DNA of 64,000 bases from UBA7328 sp965247965 (GCA_965247965.1 OZ252053.1:5890001-5954000), one strand, 5' to 3'; positions 36,778 to 45,875 are shown, counted from the stretch's first letter. Notes: a model not told the origin generated them from the letters alone. Translations and numbers: made by a program.

Positions 36778-38830
36778 CACGGGAAATAAACATACGTAAA
36801 ATCAAGAGTAGGTTGCCCCTTCAAATATCAGATTGCAATTGTTTAGCCATGGGTATTTGATCTTGGCGTATTGTTGGGTTAGTTCGAGGATGGCCGGGAG
36901 ATGTCTTTTCTTTTTTAGTCTGACGATAATTTTATTATTTTTGATTTCCACGTCACCCATGTTATGTAAGAATTTTTGGTAGATGCTCGAATCAGAAAGA
37001 TGAGAATACCTTGGCAATTCATTTGCAAACAACCGGAATATATTGTGCGTTAAGATCGTCATGGTGAAGTCGAAATCTACTTTAATGACCATCGATGATG
37101 AAACACGATTGAGATGGAAAAATTCGATTTGTTCTGAGATTCCTTTTTCAACAATCCATCTTCGGGTGTATTTGCGAACCATATCTTCTACTTTCATCTC
37201 CATTTCATTGGTTATGATTATTGCCGGTTTTATCTTTCCATGTCCAGTGATATTGATTTGACGAAGCTCACCATGGTAGCCTCTTAAATTAACACGTTCG
37301 TCATACACCTTGATGGTTCTTTTTTTATTCCCCGCCATTTGCACGCGAATGCTCTTCCATTGTTGCTTCGCCAGACCGTTTAACCGGTCAACCAGGTTTT
37401 TTCCTCTTCTGCGAATGGTGACAAAACACACCCCTTTTTGGTTGAGTTTATTGAGATTTTCATAATTGGTGAACTTGCTGTCAAAAACAAGATAACGAAG
37501 CTCTTTTGGGCCATGATTATTTTTATTATAAAAATCAAGATACTCTAAGACCACAGCACTTTGGTTTTCATGACGCACATTTACATCTCCATAATCAATT
37601 ATACCGGTATCCGGATCCTGTGCCAGAACGGCGAGCATACTCACCATTGCTTTCCCCCTTTTACCTGACCAATTGTTTTCGAGATGATCCCCGTCGCCCC
37701 AATACGGAATGGTGGTAAAGTCCAGATTGGAAGTATCGCCAAGCAAGCCATTATCAAGCCATATTTTATGTATAGATTTGAGCAAAATACGATTCATCCT
37801 CGAGGTCACCCGGTGTGAATAGGAGGTAAACCAACTGGCTTTGGGCAATACATTTACCTTGGCAAAAAGTCCGAGGCCCCTGTCAGTACACCACAGATCA
37901 TCAGCGGTGTATCTGGCTATATTTGATGATTTCAATGCAATAAAAGATAAGATAGAACTGAGCCTGTTGATGGTCTTAGTCTCAGGATATTCAGAGTTTT
38001 CAATGGCCTTTGTAATTCCATAATTTTCAATAATAGGAAGTAAACAAAGAATCCCGACAGAAGCACTCTTGAATTTTTGATCATCAAAATGAAGAGCCTG
38101 GCATTTTGGCGCTTCGATGTTCGGTTTTCCCAGCTTGTCTTTTGTCGTTTTCATTCGCCGAGGCAGTCGGCCAAACCCATCCGCTCTGAGAATCCCATGG
38201 ATGGTTCGCTCACTGATCTGACACCCCAAACCATCCATAGCTACTTTAATATCTTCAACAGAATAGAATAATTTTCTCATGCCAATAACATCGGCCTTTA
38301 CCATACTGACTCTATCGGTAGTTTTTCTTCCCTTTTTTGATACTTTAAAAAACAGATCACCGTGTTGGCTTGCCTTTAGATCAGCCCTGAAATTGGAACA
38401 AATCGTTGTAAATCCCCGATAAGTGTAACCAAATCTTTGGGCCACATCTTTGGCTGGCACCTTATCGTGATAAAACATACGCAATGCTTCGTATTGTTTT
38501 TGAGCAATGGACTGGGGTTTGATGAAGAAAAGTTCTGGAGCAACAATCATTACGCATATATAGTGCCGTGATAAAGGTATATAAATATTTATTAAACAAA
38601 TAATAATTTTTACTATATTTCATAATTCATTGATTTACAGGGTAATACAACATTGTTTGTTCAGCGATCGCGCGTTGAACGCCCTTTGTTATATTACATA
38701 TATGCAATATATATGCGTATTAAAGTGTTCGTGTCTAAAACTGAATGAAAGTTAATTGGATGGTTATCAGCGACTTATGCTAAATTGAGCAAGAATTGAC
38801 CAAAATCAATTACGCATAATTAATCCCGTG
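36778..38830. mobile_element. DDE insertion sequence, approx. 2.05 kb
   Basis: Ends are proposed from imperfect inverted repeats: CACGGGAAATAAACATACGTAA at 36778 and CACGGGATTAATTATGCGTAA, read inward from 38830. A single transposase gene fills most of it, with about 280 bp of AT-rich non-coding DNA at the right end. No matching target duplication was found across the two flanks. The right end directly abuts a 5'-truncated Nramp gene. This suggests an IS-mediated deletion rather than simple insertion. Confidence 0.65.
36802..38550 (-). CDS. DDE transposase, family not assigned
   Basis: A 582-residue protein. The N-terminal part has a helix-turn-helix-like segment (KDVAQRFGYTYRGFTTICSNF). Later come candidate catalytic Asp residues in SNLDFTTIPYWGDGD and ELRYLVFDSKFTNYENL, and a Y-R-E-like region (RKYTRRWIVEKGISEQIEFF) resembling the IS4-type C-terminal signature. 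The fold is therefore RNase H-like DDE, but the IS family is uncertain. The frame is intact. Confidence 0.8.
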   Translation of the reverse strand: MIVAPELFFIKPQSIAQKQYEALRMFYHDKVPAKDVAQRFGYTYRGFTTICSNFRADLKASQHGDLFFKVSKKGRKTTDRVSMVKADVIGMRKLFYSVEDIKVAMDGLGCQISERTIHGILRADGFGRLPRRMKTTKDKLGKPNIEAPKCQALHFDDQKFKSASVGILCLLPIIENYGITKAIENSEYPETKTINRLSSILSFIALKSSNIARYTADDLWCTDRGLGLFAKVNVLPKASWFTSYSHRVTSRMNRILLKSIHKIWLDNGLLGDTSNLDFTTIPYWGDGDHLENNWSGKRGKAMVSMLAVLAQDPDTGIIDYGDVNVRHENQSAVVLEYLDFYNKNNHGPKELRYLVFDSKFTNYENLNKLNQKGVCFVTIRRRGKNLVDRLNGLAKQQWKSIRVQMAGNKKRTIKVYDERVNLRGYHGELRQINITGHGKIKPAIIITNEMEMKVEDMVRKYTRRWIVEKGISEQIEFFHLNRVSSSMVIKVDFDFTMTILTHNIFRLFANELPRYSHLSDSSIYQKFLHNMGDVEIKNNKIIVRLKKKRHLPAILELTQQYAKIKYPWLNNCNLIFEGATYS

Positions 38831-38837
38831 AATTTGT

Positions 38838-40022
38838 GTGATTATCGGTTATGTGATTGGTACGGGAAGTGTTACGTCCATGGTAATTTCGGGGGCAGAA
38901 CATGGGTTAAGTCTTTCGTGGGCATTATTTCTATCCTGTTTTTTCACCTTTTTCTTGCTTGTTGCCATAAGCAAATTGACAATAGTCAGTGGCGAGACTC
39001 TGATGTTCAATTTTAAAATTCATTTTGGTCGATTACCTACGCTGTTTATCATGATCGCTTTATTGTTTTCAATTGTTTCATCGGTTATAGGAGTAATGGG
39101 AATCGTGGCCGAAGTAGTGGCCGAATGGATCGCTGCATTATTAGGCCGATCTGGAATACTCCCGCAAGTATGGATCGCTTTGATTTTCATAGTCCTTCTT
39201 ATCATACTTTACTGGACGGGAAAACACAGAAATTTTATAAAAGGCATGTCGATCATGGTTGGACTGATGGCTTTGTCATTTTTACTGACCAGCCTTATTG
39301 TACTGCAAGGCCCTGATTTAGAAATAAGCCGGCTTTTTCCAAATCAACTGGAAAATGCCAATCCAGCCCTTCTTATCGCCGGCCTTGTAGGTACCACAAT
39401 GGCTTCCGTCGTTTTAGTTTCTCGAAGTATATTGGTTCAGGAACAAAACTGGAAATTGAACGACCTGGCCAGGGAAAAGAAGGATGCTGCATGGTCAATG
39501 GGATTGACTTTTTTGATTAGCCTGGCCATTATGTTTTGTGCGGCTGGGACCTTATATATTCAGGGTTTTGAAGTGGAAAATGCTATTGAAATGATGAAGG
39601 CATTGGAACCATTTGCTGGCGAATTTGCGATGTCCATATTCGCCGTGGGCATTGTTGCGGCCGGGTTATCGTCCATCTTCCCGAATTTATTGCTGTATCC
39701 CTGGTTGATCTCAGACTACACACATACAGCCCGCAACACAAAGCGACCGCTTTTTCGATTCATAGCAGTTTTAGTAGCCTTATCGGGTACAGCCGTTCCC
39801 TTATTGGGCGGAAAGCCTATATGGATATTAATAGGGTCACAGGCGCTCAGTCCGTTTGTGATGCCGTTGATCACCTTATTTTTAATGGTGCTGTTGAACA
39901 AAAGAAATGTGATGGGTAATTATAAAATAGGTCTAGGAATGAATATCGCTCTTACTACAGCTTTCATTTTTAATTGTTACATGCTGTACATTGCTGTTAT
40001 TGGTTTTTCCAACTTATTTTAA
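38838..40022 (+). CDS. Nramp-family divalent metal transporter, 5'-truncated
   Basis: A 394-residue polytopic protein whose GTG start falls inside the first transmembrane helix (MIIGYVIGTGSVTSMVISGAEHG). The Nramp hallmark DPGN/GPGT-like sequence is here GTGS in helix 1. The helix-6 metal-site region lies near FAGEFAMSIFAVGIVAAGLSSIFPNLLLYPWLI. About 10-25 N-terminal residues expected in the family are missing, and an in-frame TGA at 38829-38831 coincides with the IS right end. It would carry Mn2+/Fe2+ with protons if expressed; the truncation makes activity doubtful. Confidence 0.75.
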   Translation: MIIGYVIGTGSVTSMVISGAEHGLSLSWALFLSCFFTFFLLVAISKLTIVSGETLMFNFKIHFGRLPTLFIMIALLFSIVSSVIGVMGIVAEVVAEWIAALLGRSGILPQVWIALIFIVLLIILYWTGKHRNFIKGMSIMVGLMALSFLLTSLIVLQGPDLEISRLFPNQLENANPALLIAGLVGTTMASVVLVSRSILVQEQNWKLNDLAREKKDAAWSMGLTFLISLAIMFCAAGTLYIQGFEVENAIEMMKALEPFAGEFAMSIFAVGIVAAGLSSIFPNLLLYPWLISDYTHTARNTKRPLFRFIAVLVALSGTAVPLLGGKPIWILIGSQALSPFVMPLITLFLMVLLNKRNVMGNYKIGLGMNIALTTAFIFNCYMLYIAVIGFSNLF

Positions 40023-40063
40023 CCTTTTTATTCGCAACGCTGAAATTTTTTGTAATTTACAAT

Positions 40064-40516
40064 GTGCATAAAAATCAATTTCGCTCACTTTTCACGTTTA
40101 TCTCAGTAGCGGTGGCTGCATTACTTTTCCTTCAATGCGCAACTACAAGTAATAGTTTTGTAACGCCCAGAAAACCGCAGATCGAACAAGGTCACAATGT
40201 GATCTATCCCAATCAGGGCAAGGTGACCGATCTTTCACTGACGGATATGCTCCGTACTGTTTCCGGTATACGAATTACAGGTGCCGGGGAAGGTACTTCT
40301 ATCAAGATTCGCAATTCATCATCGATCTTACTATCCACCGAACCGCTATTCGTAATCGACGGAATTCCAGTCGGTAATGATTTTGCCTACATTTATAACG
40401 CCGTTGATCCAATCCAAGTCGAAAAAATACGCGTAATCAAAGATAGCACAGCGGCGTTCTACGGGTCTCGTGGAGCTAACGGTGTGATTGAGATCACGCT
40501 TAAAAAAAGAAATTAG
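40064..40516 (+). CDS. lipoprotein with a stand-alone TonB plug-like domain
   Basis: The likely start is GTG at 40064, giving a lipoprotein signal (VHKNQFRSLFTFISVAVAALLFLQC). The mature 130 residues match a TonB-dependent receptor plug without barrel: TDLSLTDMLRTVSGIRITG, EPLFVIDGIPVGNDFAYIYNAVDP, IQVEKIRVIKDSTAAFYGSRGANGVIEITLKK. Such free plug lipoproteins occur in Bacteroidota near receptors or proteases, but no barrel partner is adjacent here. The 5' end overlaps nothing if this start is used. Confidence 0.82.
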   Translation: MHKNQFRSLFTFISVAVAALLFLQCATTSNSFVTPRKPQIEQGHNVIYPNQGKVTDLSLTDMLRTVSGIRITGAGEGTSIKIRNSSSILLSTEPLFVIDGIPVGNDFAYIYNAVDPIQVEKIRVIKDSTAAFYGSRGANGVIEITLKKRN

Positions 40517-40546
40517 AATGCTATTGGATCAGTAAGTAGCTCTTTC

Positions 40547-40903
40547 TTACCGCTCGATAGCTCTCCCGACAACCTCACTTCGTGCGATATTGAGACAAGA
40601 CTGACAATCACCCTCGTGGCCTGCTAACAGAACAGCCTTGACATCCGCCACCTTGTACATCGTCATTTCCAGGTATCTGGAATAATTCAAACTTCCATTT
40701 CTGTATTAATCAATTGGTAAAGGAGTTTTGGTTTTATTTTCAAATTCTCTGAAGTGATATTGATAGGTATGATTTAATGATTCGAACTGATAAAAAGGCG
40801 CCTGCCAAGATGGTTCTGATGTAAATTTGTCGTAAATATGGGCTACAAGAACAGAGCTCATATGAATATCATTGCGATCGATGGCCGCAAAATAGATGAT
40901 CAA
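40547..40903 (-). pseudogene. unrecognised gene with one in-frame TAA
   Basis: One frame runs from 40903 to the TAA at 40708-40706 (ending FENKTKTPLPID). It continues open past it (YRNGSLNYSRYLEMTMYKVA, then KAVLLAGHEGDCQSC) to a TAA at 40549-40547, for 117 readable codons plus the internal stop. Both halves look protein-like, with no low-complexity repeat. I interpret it as a decayed gene with a nonsense mutation. The family is not recognised, and two adjacent unrelated frames are possible. Confidence 0.35.
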
Positions 40904-40976
40904 GGGACTGCATTTGTAGAGAAACAGTACGAATAGCTTTTATGCCGGGGACTGCCGACCGTAAAAAAACGAGCTT

Positions 40977-41372
40977 CTATTCCTTAACTTTAACAGTACC
41001 GTGGCAGGTCATTCCTTCAGCTAATCCCTCCTGGTAGATTTGCAAAGCAGATATTCTTTCACGAGTGAGTTTTTCTAAAAATGTTGCTTGACAGTATGGA
41101 TGAATGCTGCCATAAAAGCCAGCTTCTTTCTCAGGGTAACGCGCTTCTAATTCAGCATCTCGAAAAGTCTTCCATATCTTTTGAGATTTTTTTAAATTCT
41201 GAATAAAAACTCCATCGGACATGTATTCTCCCACTATTTGATTGAAGACCGTTTCAAGTTCTATCTCTGACGACTTCAAGGCATTAGCAGCAATTTCATT
41301 CATTTCATATTGGGTCTGGGCGATCGATAATGATGAAAGAAATGTGAAAAATATAAAAAGAGCATATTTCAT
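40977..41372 (-). CDS. secreted DUF1311 (LprI-like) protein
   Basis: A 131-residue protein with a signal peptide (MKYALFIFFTFLSSLSIAQ). A LprI/DUF1311 domain follows: QYEMNEIAANALKSSEIELETVFNQI, then LKKSQKIWKTFRDAELEARYP and CQATFLEKLTRERISAL. Family members of this four-helix type include lysozyme inhibitor LprI. Here the cysteines at PYCQA and MTCHG may form a disulfide. It is likely periplasmic and monocistronic. Confidence 0.85.
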   Translation of the reverse strand: MKYALFIFFTFLSSLSIAQTQYEMNEIAANALKSSEIELETVFNQIVGEYMSDGVFIQNLKKSQKIWKTFRDAELEARYPEKEAGFYGSIHPYCQATFLEKLTRERISALQIYQEGLAEGMTCHGTVKVKE

Positions 41373-41453
41373 TATGTGTGTTTTAATTTAAACCCTAGAA
41401 GTCCAAGGTTTATTTTCTTGGTCAAATTACTAAAGTTTCGGTGTCTGCTAGAT

Positions 41454-42038
41454 TCATCTGTTAATCATGATTGCTATAATTTCTGTATCTAAAGGTATGG
41501 TACTCTGATCTATGGTATAAGAAAAGTTATTGATATTGAGGAGGTAAGAAAGATTTCCTGAGTAGGCGTGGGTGCGGCCTTCGATCTCAGAACCGTGCAC
41601 ATCTACCTCACTATGTGCCGTGAGTAAGTCTTCAAAAGTACTTCCGACGTGAATTCCTGCGACCGTTTTAGGAATTTTGGAAGTAATTGAAATCAGACCC
41701 ACCAAGCTTTCATCGTTTGGTTCAGGATAAAAATGACCGAGTGTTCCGAATTCTTCATGATTTATTCGAAAAATGATGAAATCACCTTCGCCATTTGAAA
41801 GCATGTCTTTTTCGATTGATGCTTTGTGTAGGGAAATTTGATCTCCTACTGATATGTCCAAAATGGAGTGGTCCAATATCAATATGGAAGTTTCTTTTTT
41901 GCTCTCTAAATCGGATTCGTTTGATTTTGATTGACTATTCGTTTCAGTGGTGCCAGAATTATTGTTTTTATTAGAACAGGCCATGTTAAGGCAGAGAAGA
42001 GAAGTATAAAAAATGATAAGCACTAATTTGGTTTTCAT
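41454..42038 (-). CDS. lipoprotein of unknown function next to IS66
   Basis: The preferred start is the ATG at 42038, giving MKTKLVLIIFYTSLLCLNMACSNK with lipobox-like LNMAC. The longer frame runs into the IS66 element. The mature region starts with a Ser/Asn-rich linker and then a beta-rich domain (ILDISVGDQISLHKASIEKDM, FGTLGHFYPEPNDESLVGLI, TVAGIHVGSTFEDLLTAH). That repeat resembles the globular part of DUF1131-type lipoproteins, but I cannot assign it. IS66 inserted only 15 bp upstream of this start, so its native promoter and any RBS-proximal leader are displaced. Confidence 0.65.
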   Translation of the reverse strand: MKTKLVLIIFYTSLLCLNMACSNKNNNSGTTETNSQSKSNESDLESKKETSILILDHSILDISVGDQISLHKASIEKDMLSNGEGDFIIFRINHEEFGTLGHFYPEPNDESLVGLISITSKIPKTVAGIHVGSTFEDLLTAHSEVDVHGSEIEGRTHAYSGNLSYLLNINNFSYTIDQSTIPLDTEIIAIMINR

Positions 42039-42053
42039 ATTGATGAATATTTG

Positions 42054-43586
42054 GTAACTACTCAGGTACCAAACAATGCTTTTGAGTAGGGAGTTTGGCA
42101 ATGCAGTAAAGATAGGCCAAAACATTGAGCTCTCTTTTTTTTAATGTATCGATGCAGGAACGCAAGACACAAAATATATTCTGACCCGATTTAAACTGTC
42201 CTGAGACCTTTAGTTTTACTTTTACATTTCTTATTGCCCTTTCTGAAGAATTGTTGTCCGGTGGGACTTCAGAATTGTATAAAAAGGGAAAGATGTAATT
42301 CCTGTTTTTTAACATTGATTTTTGAAAAGAATGAGTTTTTGTGAATTCGGTTTTTTCGATATGCCTTAACAGTAGCCGATCAAGCCTTTTTTCCAATTTA
42401 TAGGCATCCTTTTGGTTGGTTTGAAAGGTTTGAGTTTGTTCTGTTTTTTTTCGCAAGGCTAAAGCATGTTCTAACAAGGACTTAAATTGGCTGGCCCAAA
42501 CTTGGTTTTCCGATTCTTCCAAAAATATGAGGTCTCTCAATAAGTGAGCTATGCATAATTGTTTGGATTTGGATTTCATTTTCAGTTGTGCTGCCCAGCG
42601 GTCTGACCCTATTGTAGCGTGGGACAAGTGATCGCCAATTATTTGCTGGACACTTATAAATCCTCGACTTTCAGTGGCTTTTATGTAAGTGTTTTTCATA
42701 TTTTGCCACACCCATACCCACCATTTGTCGCCATTTACTTTAGCAGATGTTTCGTCCGAACCGACGTAAGTCGATGAAAAGATTTGTTGGAGTATAGCAT
42801 GGTATATGGGTCGAGCCTTTTGGGCTGCTTTTTTCAATAAGTTCTGTACACTTCCCTCACTGATGGGCAAGTGAAATATATCTTTGAACAACTGGGTCAT
42901 TCTTTGGAAGGGAAGATAATGGAAAACGCTAAAATAGCTGACCAGTGCTATGACGCTGCTACCATATTGGATCGGTGCTTTTACCCCTTGGGGAAAACTA
43001 CCTTTTTGAAGATGACCACACCGCCCGCACTGGCATCCATACTGCTGATATTCAATGTATCTGGGGCGTATCGAAGGTATTTCTACTATTTGTCTTTTCG
43101 ATACCAATTGTTGCTTTTCCTGATCAATTGTGTCCCCACATTTTGAACAGTAATCACTTTTTACTATGTGCTTTTCATCAGGATTATCTGTCATTGCAAG
43201 ATAATGACCCTTATGACCCTTTTGTCCTCCTGATTTACGTCCTGTTTTCTTACGCAGACTTTTTTTCTCATGTGTTGACTTGTCTTGGCTTGGTGGGTTG
43301 TGGCTGTTGTGGCTGTCTTTTTTAACCTCTTTTTTGGCCAGTTGGCTAAGGACTAATTCCAGTTTTTCGCGAAGTTCTCTAATCTCTTGGCATAGAATTT
43401 TATTCTCTTCACGCAAAAACTTATTCTCCTTTCGAAGAAGTTGGTTTTCTTTTTCCAGTTTTGTTAGTCGTGATTCGATAATAGTCCAATTTATCCGGCC
43501 CTATTATCTTTAGTTCGAGTTGGATTGTCCTATAACTCTTTTTACTCCATTATTATTATTCGTTATATTACCTCCTGAGTAGTTAC
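42054..43586. mobile_element. IS66-family element with perfect 8-bp duplication
   Basis: A 1533-bp element. Its inverted repeat GTAACTACTCAGG starts at 42054 and mirrors CCTGAGTAGTTAC ending at 43586. The 8-bp duplication AATATTTG is present at 42046-42053 and 43587-43594, the length typical for IS66. Only the large tnpC-type gene is present. Accessory tnpA/tnpB are absent, as in the ISBst12-like group. Confidence 0.93.
42058..43416 (-). CDS. IS66-family transposase
   Basis: A 452-residue transposase read from a TTG at 43416. Upstream codons (RLTKLEKENQLLRKENKFL, a leucine-zipper-like coiled coil) are in frame back to a TAG near 43500 without an ATG, so the true start may be a rarer codon. 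Features are a Lys/Gly-rich linker (RKKTGRKSGGQKGHKGH), a zinc-binding CxxC pair (YCSKCGD and CQCGRCGH), DDE residues in TYVGSDETSAKVNG and CIAHLLRDLIFLEES, and Glu in PPDNNSSERAIRNVKVKLKVSG. The sequence ends inside the left inverted repeat. Confidence 0.9.
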   Translation of the reverse strand: MREENKILCQEIRELREKLELVLSQLAKKEVKKDSHNSHNPPSQDKSTHEKKSLRKKTGRKSGGQKGHKGHYLAMTDNPDEKHIVKSDYCSKCGDTIDQEKQQLVSKRQIVEIPSIRPRYIEYQQYGCQCGRCGHLQKGSFPQGVKAPIQYGSSVIALVSYFSVFHYLPFQRMTQLFKDIFHLPISEGSVQNLLKKAAQKARPIYHAILQQIFSSTYVGSDETSAKVNGDKWWVWVWQNMKNTYIKATESRGFISVQQIIGDHLSHATIGSDRWAAQLKMKSKSKQLCIAHLLRDLIFLEESENQVWASQFKSLLEHALALRKKTEQTQTFQTNQKDAYKLEKRLDRLLLRHIEKTEFTKTHSFQKSMLKNRNYIFPFLYNSEVPPDNNSSERAIRNVKVKLKVSGQFKSGQNIFCVLRSCIDTLKKRELNVLAYLYCIAKLPTQKHCLVPE

Positions 43587-43603
43587 AATATTTGTTTGTT
43601 AAA

Positions 43604-43729
43604 TTAAATTTTCTGGCTTCACTGCGATCCTATCAAGTGCTGTAATATTATGATTTATTAACCAATAAGGGTCAACTGCAGGAATGTCAGCATTTGTCAT
43701 TCTTTTTTTAAGTCCGGGTTTCGTATCAA
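43604..43729 (-). pseudogene. C-terminal gene fragment, family unknown
   Basis: The short frame between stops reads LIRNPDLKKRMTNADIPAVD, then PYWLINHNITALDRIAVKPE. It looks like the end of a real protein but has no start and no recognised family. It lies on the same strand just downstream of a DUF6090 N-terminal fragment and may be part of the same decayed gene, or of the region displaced by IS66. Confidence 0.3.
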
Positions 43730-43761
43730 TCACTCATATGTGCTCATTGGCTTTTTATTCA

Positions 43762-43875
43762 TTAACGATCAAGATTATGGTTGAGACGCTCTTGATTCCA
43801 ATTATTCACCTGCAAGGCGAGAAGGATACCGATCATTACAAGAAGGATCTCTCCAATGGCATACAAAAGGTATCT
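43762..43875 (-). pseudogene. N-terminal fragment of a DUF6090 protein
   Basis: Encodes RYLLYAIGEILLVMIGILLA followed by LQVNNWNQERLN, then a stop. The YAIGEIxLVxIGILxALQxNNWN string is the characteristic membrane start of DUF6090 proteins, a family widespread in Bacteroidota. Sequence before it on this strand is the complement of the repeat at 43883 and of the SLATT fragment, so both ends of the gene are lost. Confidence 0.7.
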
Positions 43876-43882
43876 TTCGACT

Positions 43883-43906
43883 ACCCTTCGACCGCGCTCA
43901 GGGGAA
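43883..43906. repeat. dispersed TTCGACNNNGCTCAGG repeat
   Basis: ACCCTTCGACCGCGCTCAGG at the junction between the DUF6090 and SLATT fragments. Related copies lie near 50621, 50738, 56048 and 60738. The core is an imperfect palindrome of REP-like character, here in a deletion junction. Confidence 0.6.
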
Positions 43907-43912
43907 CCGCTC

Positions 43913-44331
43913 AAGACAGGCTTTCTAAAGTTACATTTATTTTTGGGCTTTCTCGTCATTGTCGTCACTGTAATCGTTGGTAGTTCTACAGCCCTGAACG
44001 CAAACACATCCCTGTTTGCGATTAATTTAGAAATTGTCTTGAGCTTCTTTCCGGCCACGATAGCAGGCATCCAAACGTTCTTCAACGCTAAGATAAAATC
44101 AGAAAGACATGACCGAGCAGCGGCCACCTTTGGCAAGATTAGAAGAAAATTTGAACAATGCTTATATTTGATAAGACGGATGAGACGACACTCAATAACA
44201 TCAGGGACAAATGGAATAATGCTATCGAGTCTATGAATAACCTGCCCTCAACGAGTTACAAAAAAGCGCAGAAAACAGTAGATGCCATGAGCGTAACTTC
44301 ATTAATTTACGGGCAAAACCAATCGATATGA
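43913..44331 (+). pseudogene. SLATT-domain protein, truncated and frameshifted
   Basis: The first frame (43913 to about 44160) reads LKLHLFLGFLVIVVTVIVGS and FFPATIAGIQTFFNAKIKSE, then RHDRAAATFGKIRRKFEQ. The second frame continues LIFDKTDETTLNNIRDKWNN to TGA at 44329-44331. The two-helix hairpin followed by a long amphipathic helix with RHxxAA fits SLATT/DUF4231, membrane effectors often tied to nucleotide-sensing defence systems. The N-terminus is missing and a 1-nt loss separates the halves. The stop overlaps the next gene's start (ATGA at 44328-44331), so the two were once an operon. Confidence 0.6.
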
Positions 44332-44804
44332 ATTTTCGAATGCACGCTTTTGAGCTTATCTACCTCGTTATCGCATTAGTATGGACTTTTTGTTCAACTA
44401 AGGCAAGCGGCCAGGAAGTTGGTGACAAGATAATGAACAAAGTCTTTAAAATGGCCAACGGCGAGTTGAAAAAGGTCTACAGTGATCCATATCTTTTAAC
44501 CGAAATAAGAGATATCAAATCCACATTGCGGATCACAGAGTCAACGGTACCAGTATGGTCGGACCACCCCGATGTGGACCTGAGCCAGGTTAGTTTTGAT
44601 GTAGAGGTGAGGTACAACAAAATTGTCGATCCGAAGATTGGGGAAATTGCCTCATTCCGGGAAGTCTTGCGATGTGTTCTAAGTAAATACAGATCATTCA
44701 AGTGGAACAGGCTCACCTTGTCGCGAAACGATTGTCAGGATTGTGGAGAACAATCTCTGGTCGAATTGAAAAGAGCTGTGAATAGCAGGTACGTCGTTCC
44801 TTAG
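44328..44804 (+). CDS. secreted protein of unknown function, coupled to SLATT relic
   Basis: A 158-residue protein with a probable signal segment (AFELIYLVIALVWTFCSTKASGQ). The remaining 130 residues are mixed alpha/beta, with WSDHPDVDLSQVSFDVEVRYNKI and a C-terminal CQDCGEQS motif. No family was recognised. Its ATG overlaps the stop of the SLATT pseudogene by four bases, which implies an original two-gene unit. The frame is intact, but its partner is broken. Confidence 0.5.
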   Translation: MNFRMHAFELIYLVIALVWTFCSTKASGQEVGDKIMNKVFKMANGELKKVYSDPYLLTEIRDIKSTLRITESTVPVWSDHPDVDLSQVSFDVEVRYNKIVDPKIGEIASFREVLRCVLSKYRSFKWNRLTLSRNDCQDCGEQSLVELKRAVNSRYVVP

Positions 44805-44933
44805 TGATTGCACCTTACCCGGAATGCATTTTGAAATGTGCCGGTTTATACCAACACTTAATGCCTGAGATTCTTGAAAGATGAAGTCTATAACTGGTAA
44901 GTAATTTTGCTTGATAATCACAAATTCCTTAAA

Positions 44934-45404
44934 TTAGTCTTGAGATGGGTAAGGACTTGTTAAAGGAGCTTGAAAGCAAAGATGTGCTCTATGTGCGGGG
45001 ATCTCTCCCTGCTTATTGAGTACCCCTTCTAATTTTAGATTGGCAATAGAAGGCCCTTCATCGGTCATTGTTACCATTGTAAAATGATCAAAGGCCATAT
45101 CACTCTTGTCGTTTTGTGAACCTCCCGTAGTACCCAACATGATGTAATCTCTATCCTTGCGCGTGATGTGAGAATAGGTATGGAAATGGCCGTTGATTAC
45201 CGTATACGGCCTGCCAGCCAAAGCGGCTTCGATGCGATCCAAATTGCCAGGTCCCTCTCCCATCCATACCGGTTTATGCATGAACAGGAATGTCCATCTT
45301 ACATGCGGAGTTTCCTGGATTACTTTTTCAAAATAAGCTGACTGAGTAGAGCTGACTTCTCCGGTTCTGCGTTCCGGCATTTTGAAGTATTCCGCTGTAC
45401 CTGC
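44934..45404 (-). pseudogene. C-terminal fragment of a metallophosphoesterase
   Basis: Contains SSTQSAYFEKVIQETPHVRW, FLFMHKPVWMGEG and the family's final metal motif INGHFHTYSHITRKD, then LGTTGGSQ. The N-terminal DxH and GDxxD/GNH motifs are missing. Upstream the sequence switches directly to an NhaC-like fragment, showing a deletion fusion at about 45404. The start at 45380 used by simple ORF calling would give an inactive protein. Confidence 0.7.
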
Positions 45405-45875
45405 ATTTTATTGTCGCTGTCTCTTCCATACCCAAATGCAACAGCGAAAATAACGATTAGAAATAATGCCCATGACACAAAATTGTAAAGGCCCACCTGG
45501 ATGGGGGCTACTGAAGGTATGTCAAATTCCTGGCCCGAGGAAGTCATATTTGCCATGAGGATAACAGGAATGAAGTAAGGCAATAAAAATGGACAAATGC
45601 AGACAACAAGGCTCAATAAATTTGCTCTTCTTATCGAACCTATGTTCATTTTTTTTGCCTGTTTTGTTCACAAAATCTGATACCATTAGGATTGCCACAA
45701 TACTGTGTGTCGTAAGCATCACCGCGGCTCCGACTGCTCCGGATATCCATGCCTCACCATGTCTAACCGAATGCATGCGGTTTTTGGCTCTGTTCACCCA
45801 AACATGCAATAGTCCACTTGCTCGTATCGTACCGACGAGTCCCATAAGTAGTATCGTGAAGAAACTGATTCATTA
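45405..45875 (-). pseudogene. fragment of an NhaC-like Na+/H+ antiporter, frameshifted
   Basis: Two frames together give a membrane segment. The first is ISFFTILLMGLVGTIRASGL with GEAWISGAVGAAVMLTTHSI. The second is RRANLLSLVVCICPFLLPYF with a last helix FVSWALFLIVIFAVAFGYG. The order TTHSIVAI, RRANLL, PFLLPYFIPVILMA is reminiscent of the C-terminal half of NhaC-type antiporters. The frame changes at an A8 tract (45649-45656); seven A residues would restore continuity. The N-terminal half is absent. Confidence 0.5.

Noticed and set aside
36496..36780. Reverse open frame with repeated STPSAPSP-like translation
   Set aside because: It is a translation of the tandem CTTGGCGTA/CGCAAAGA repeats and ends in the IS end.
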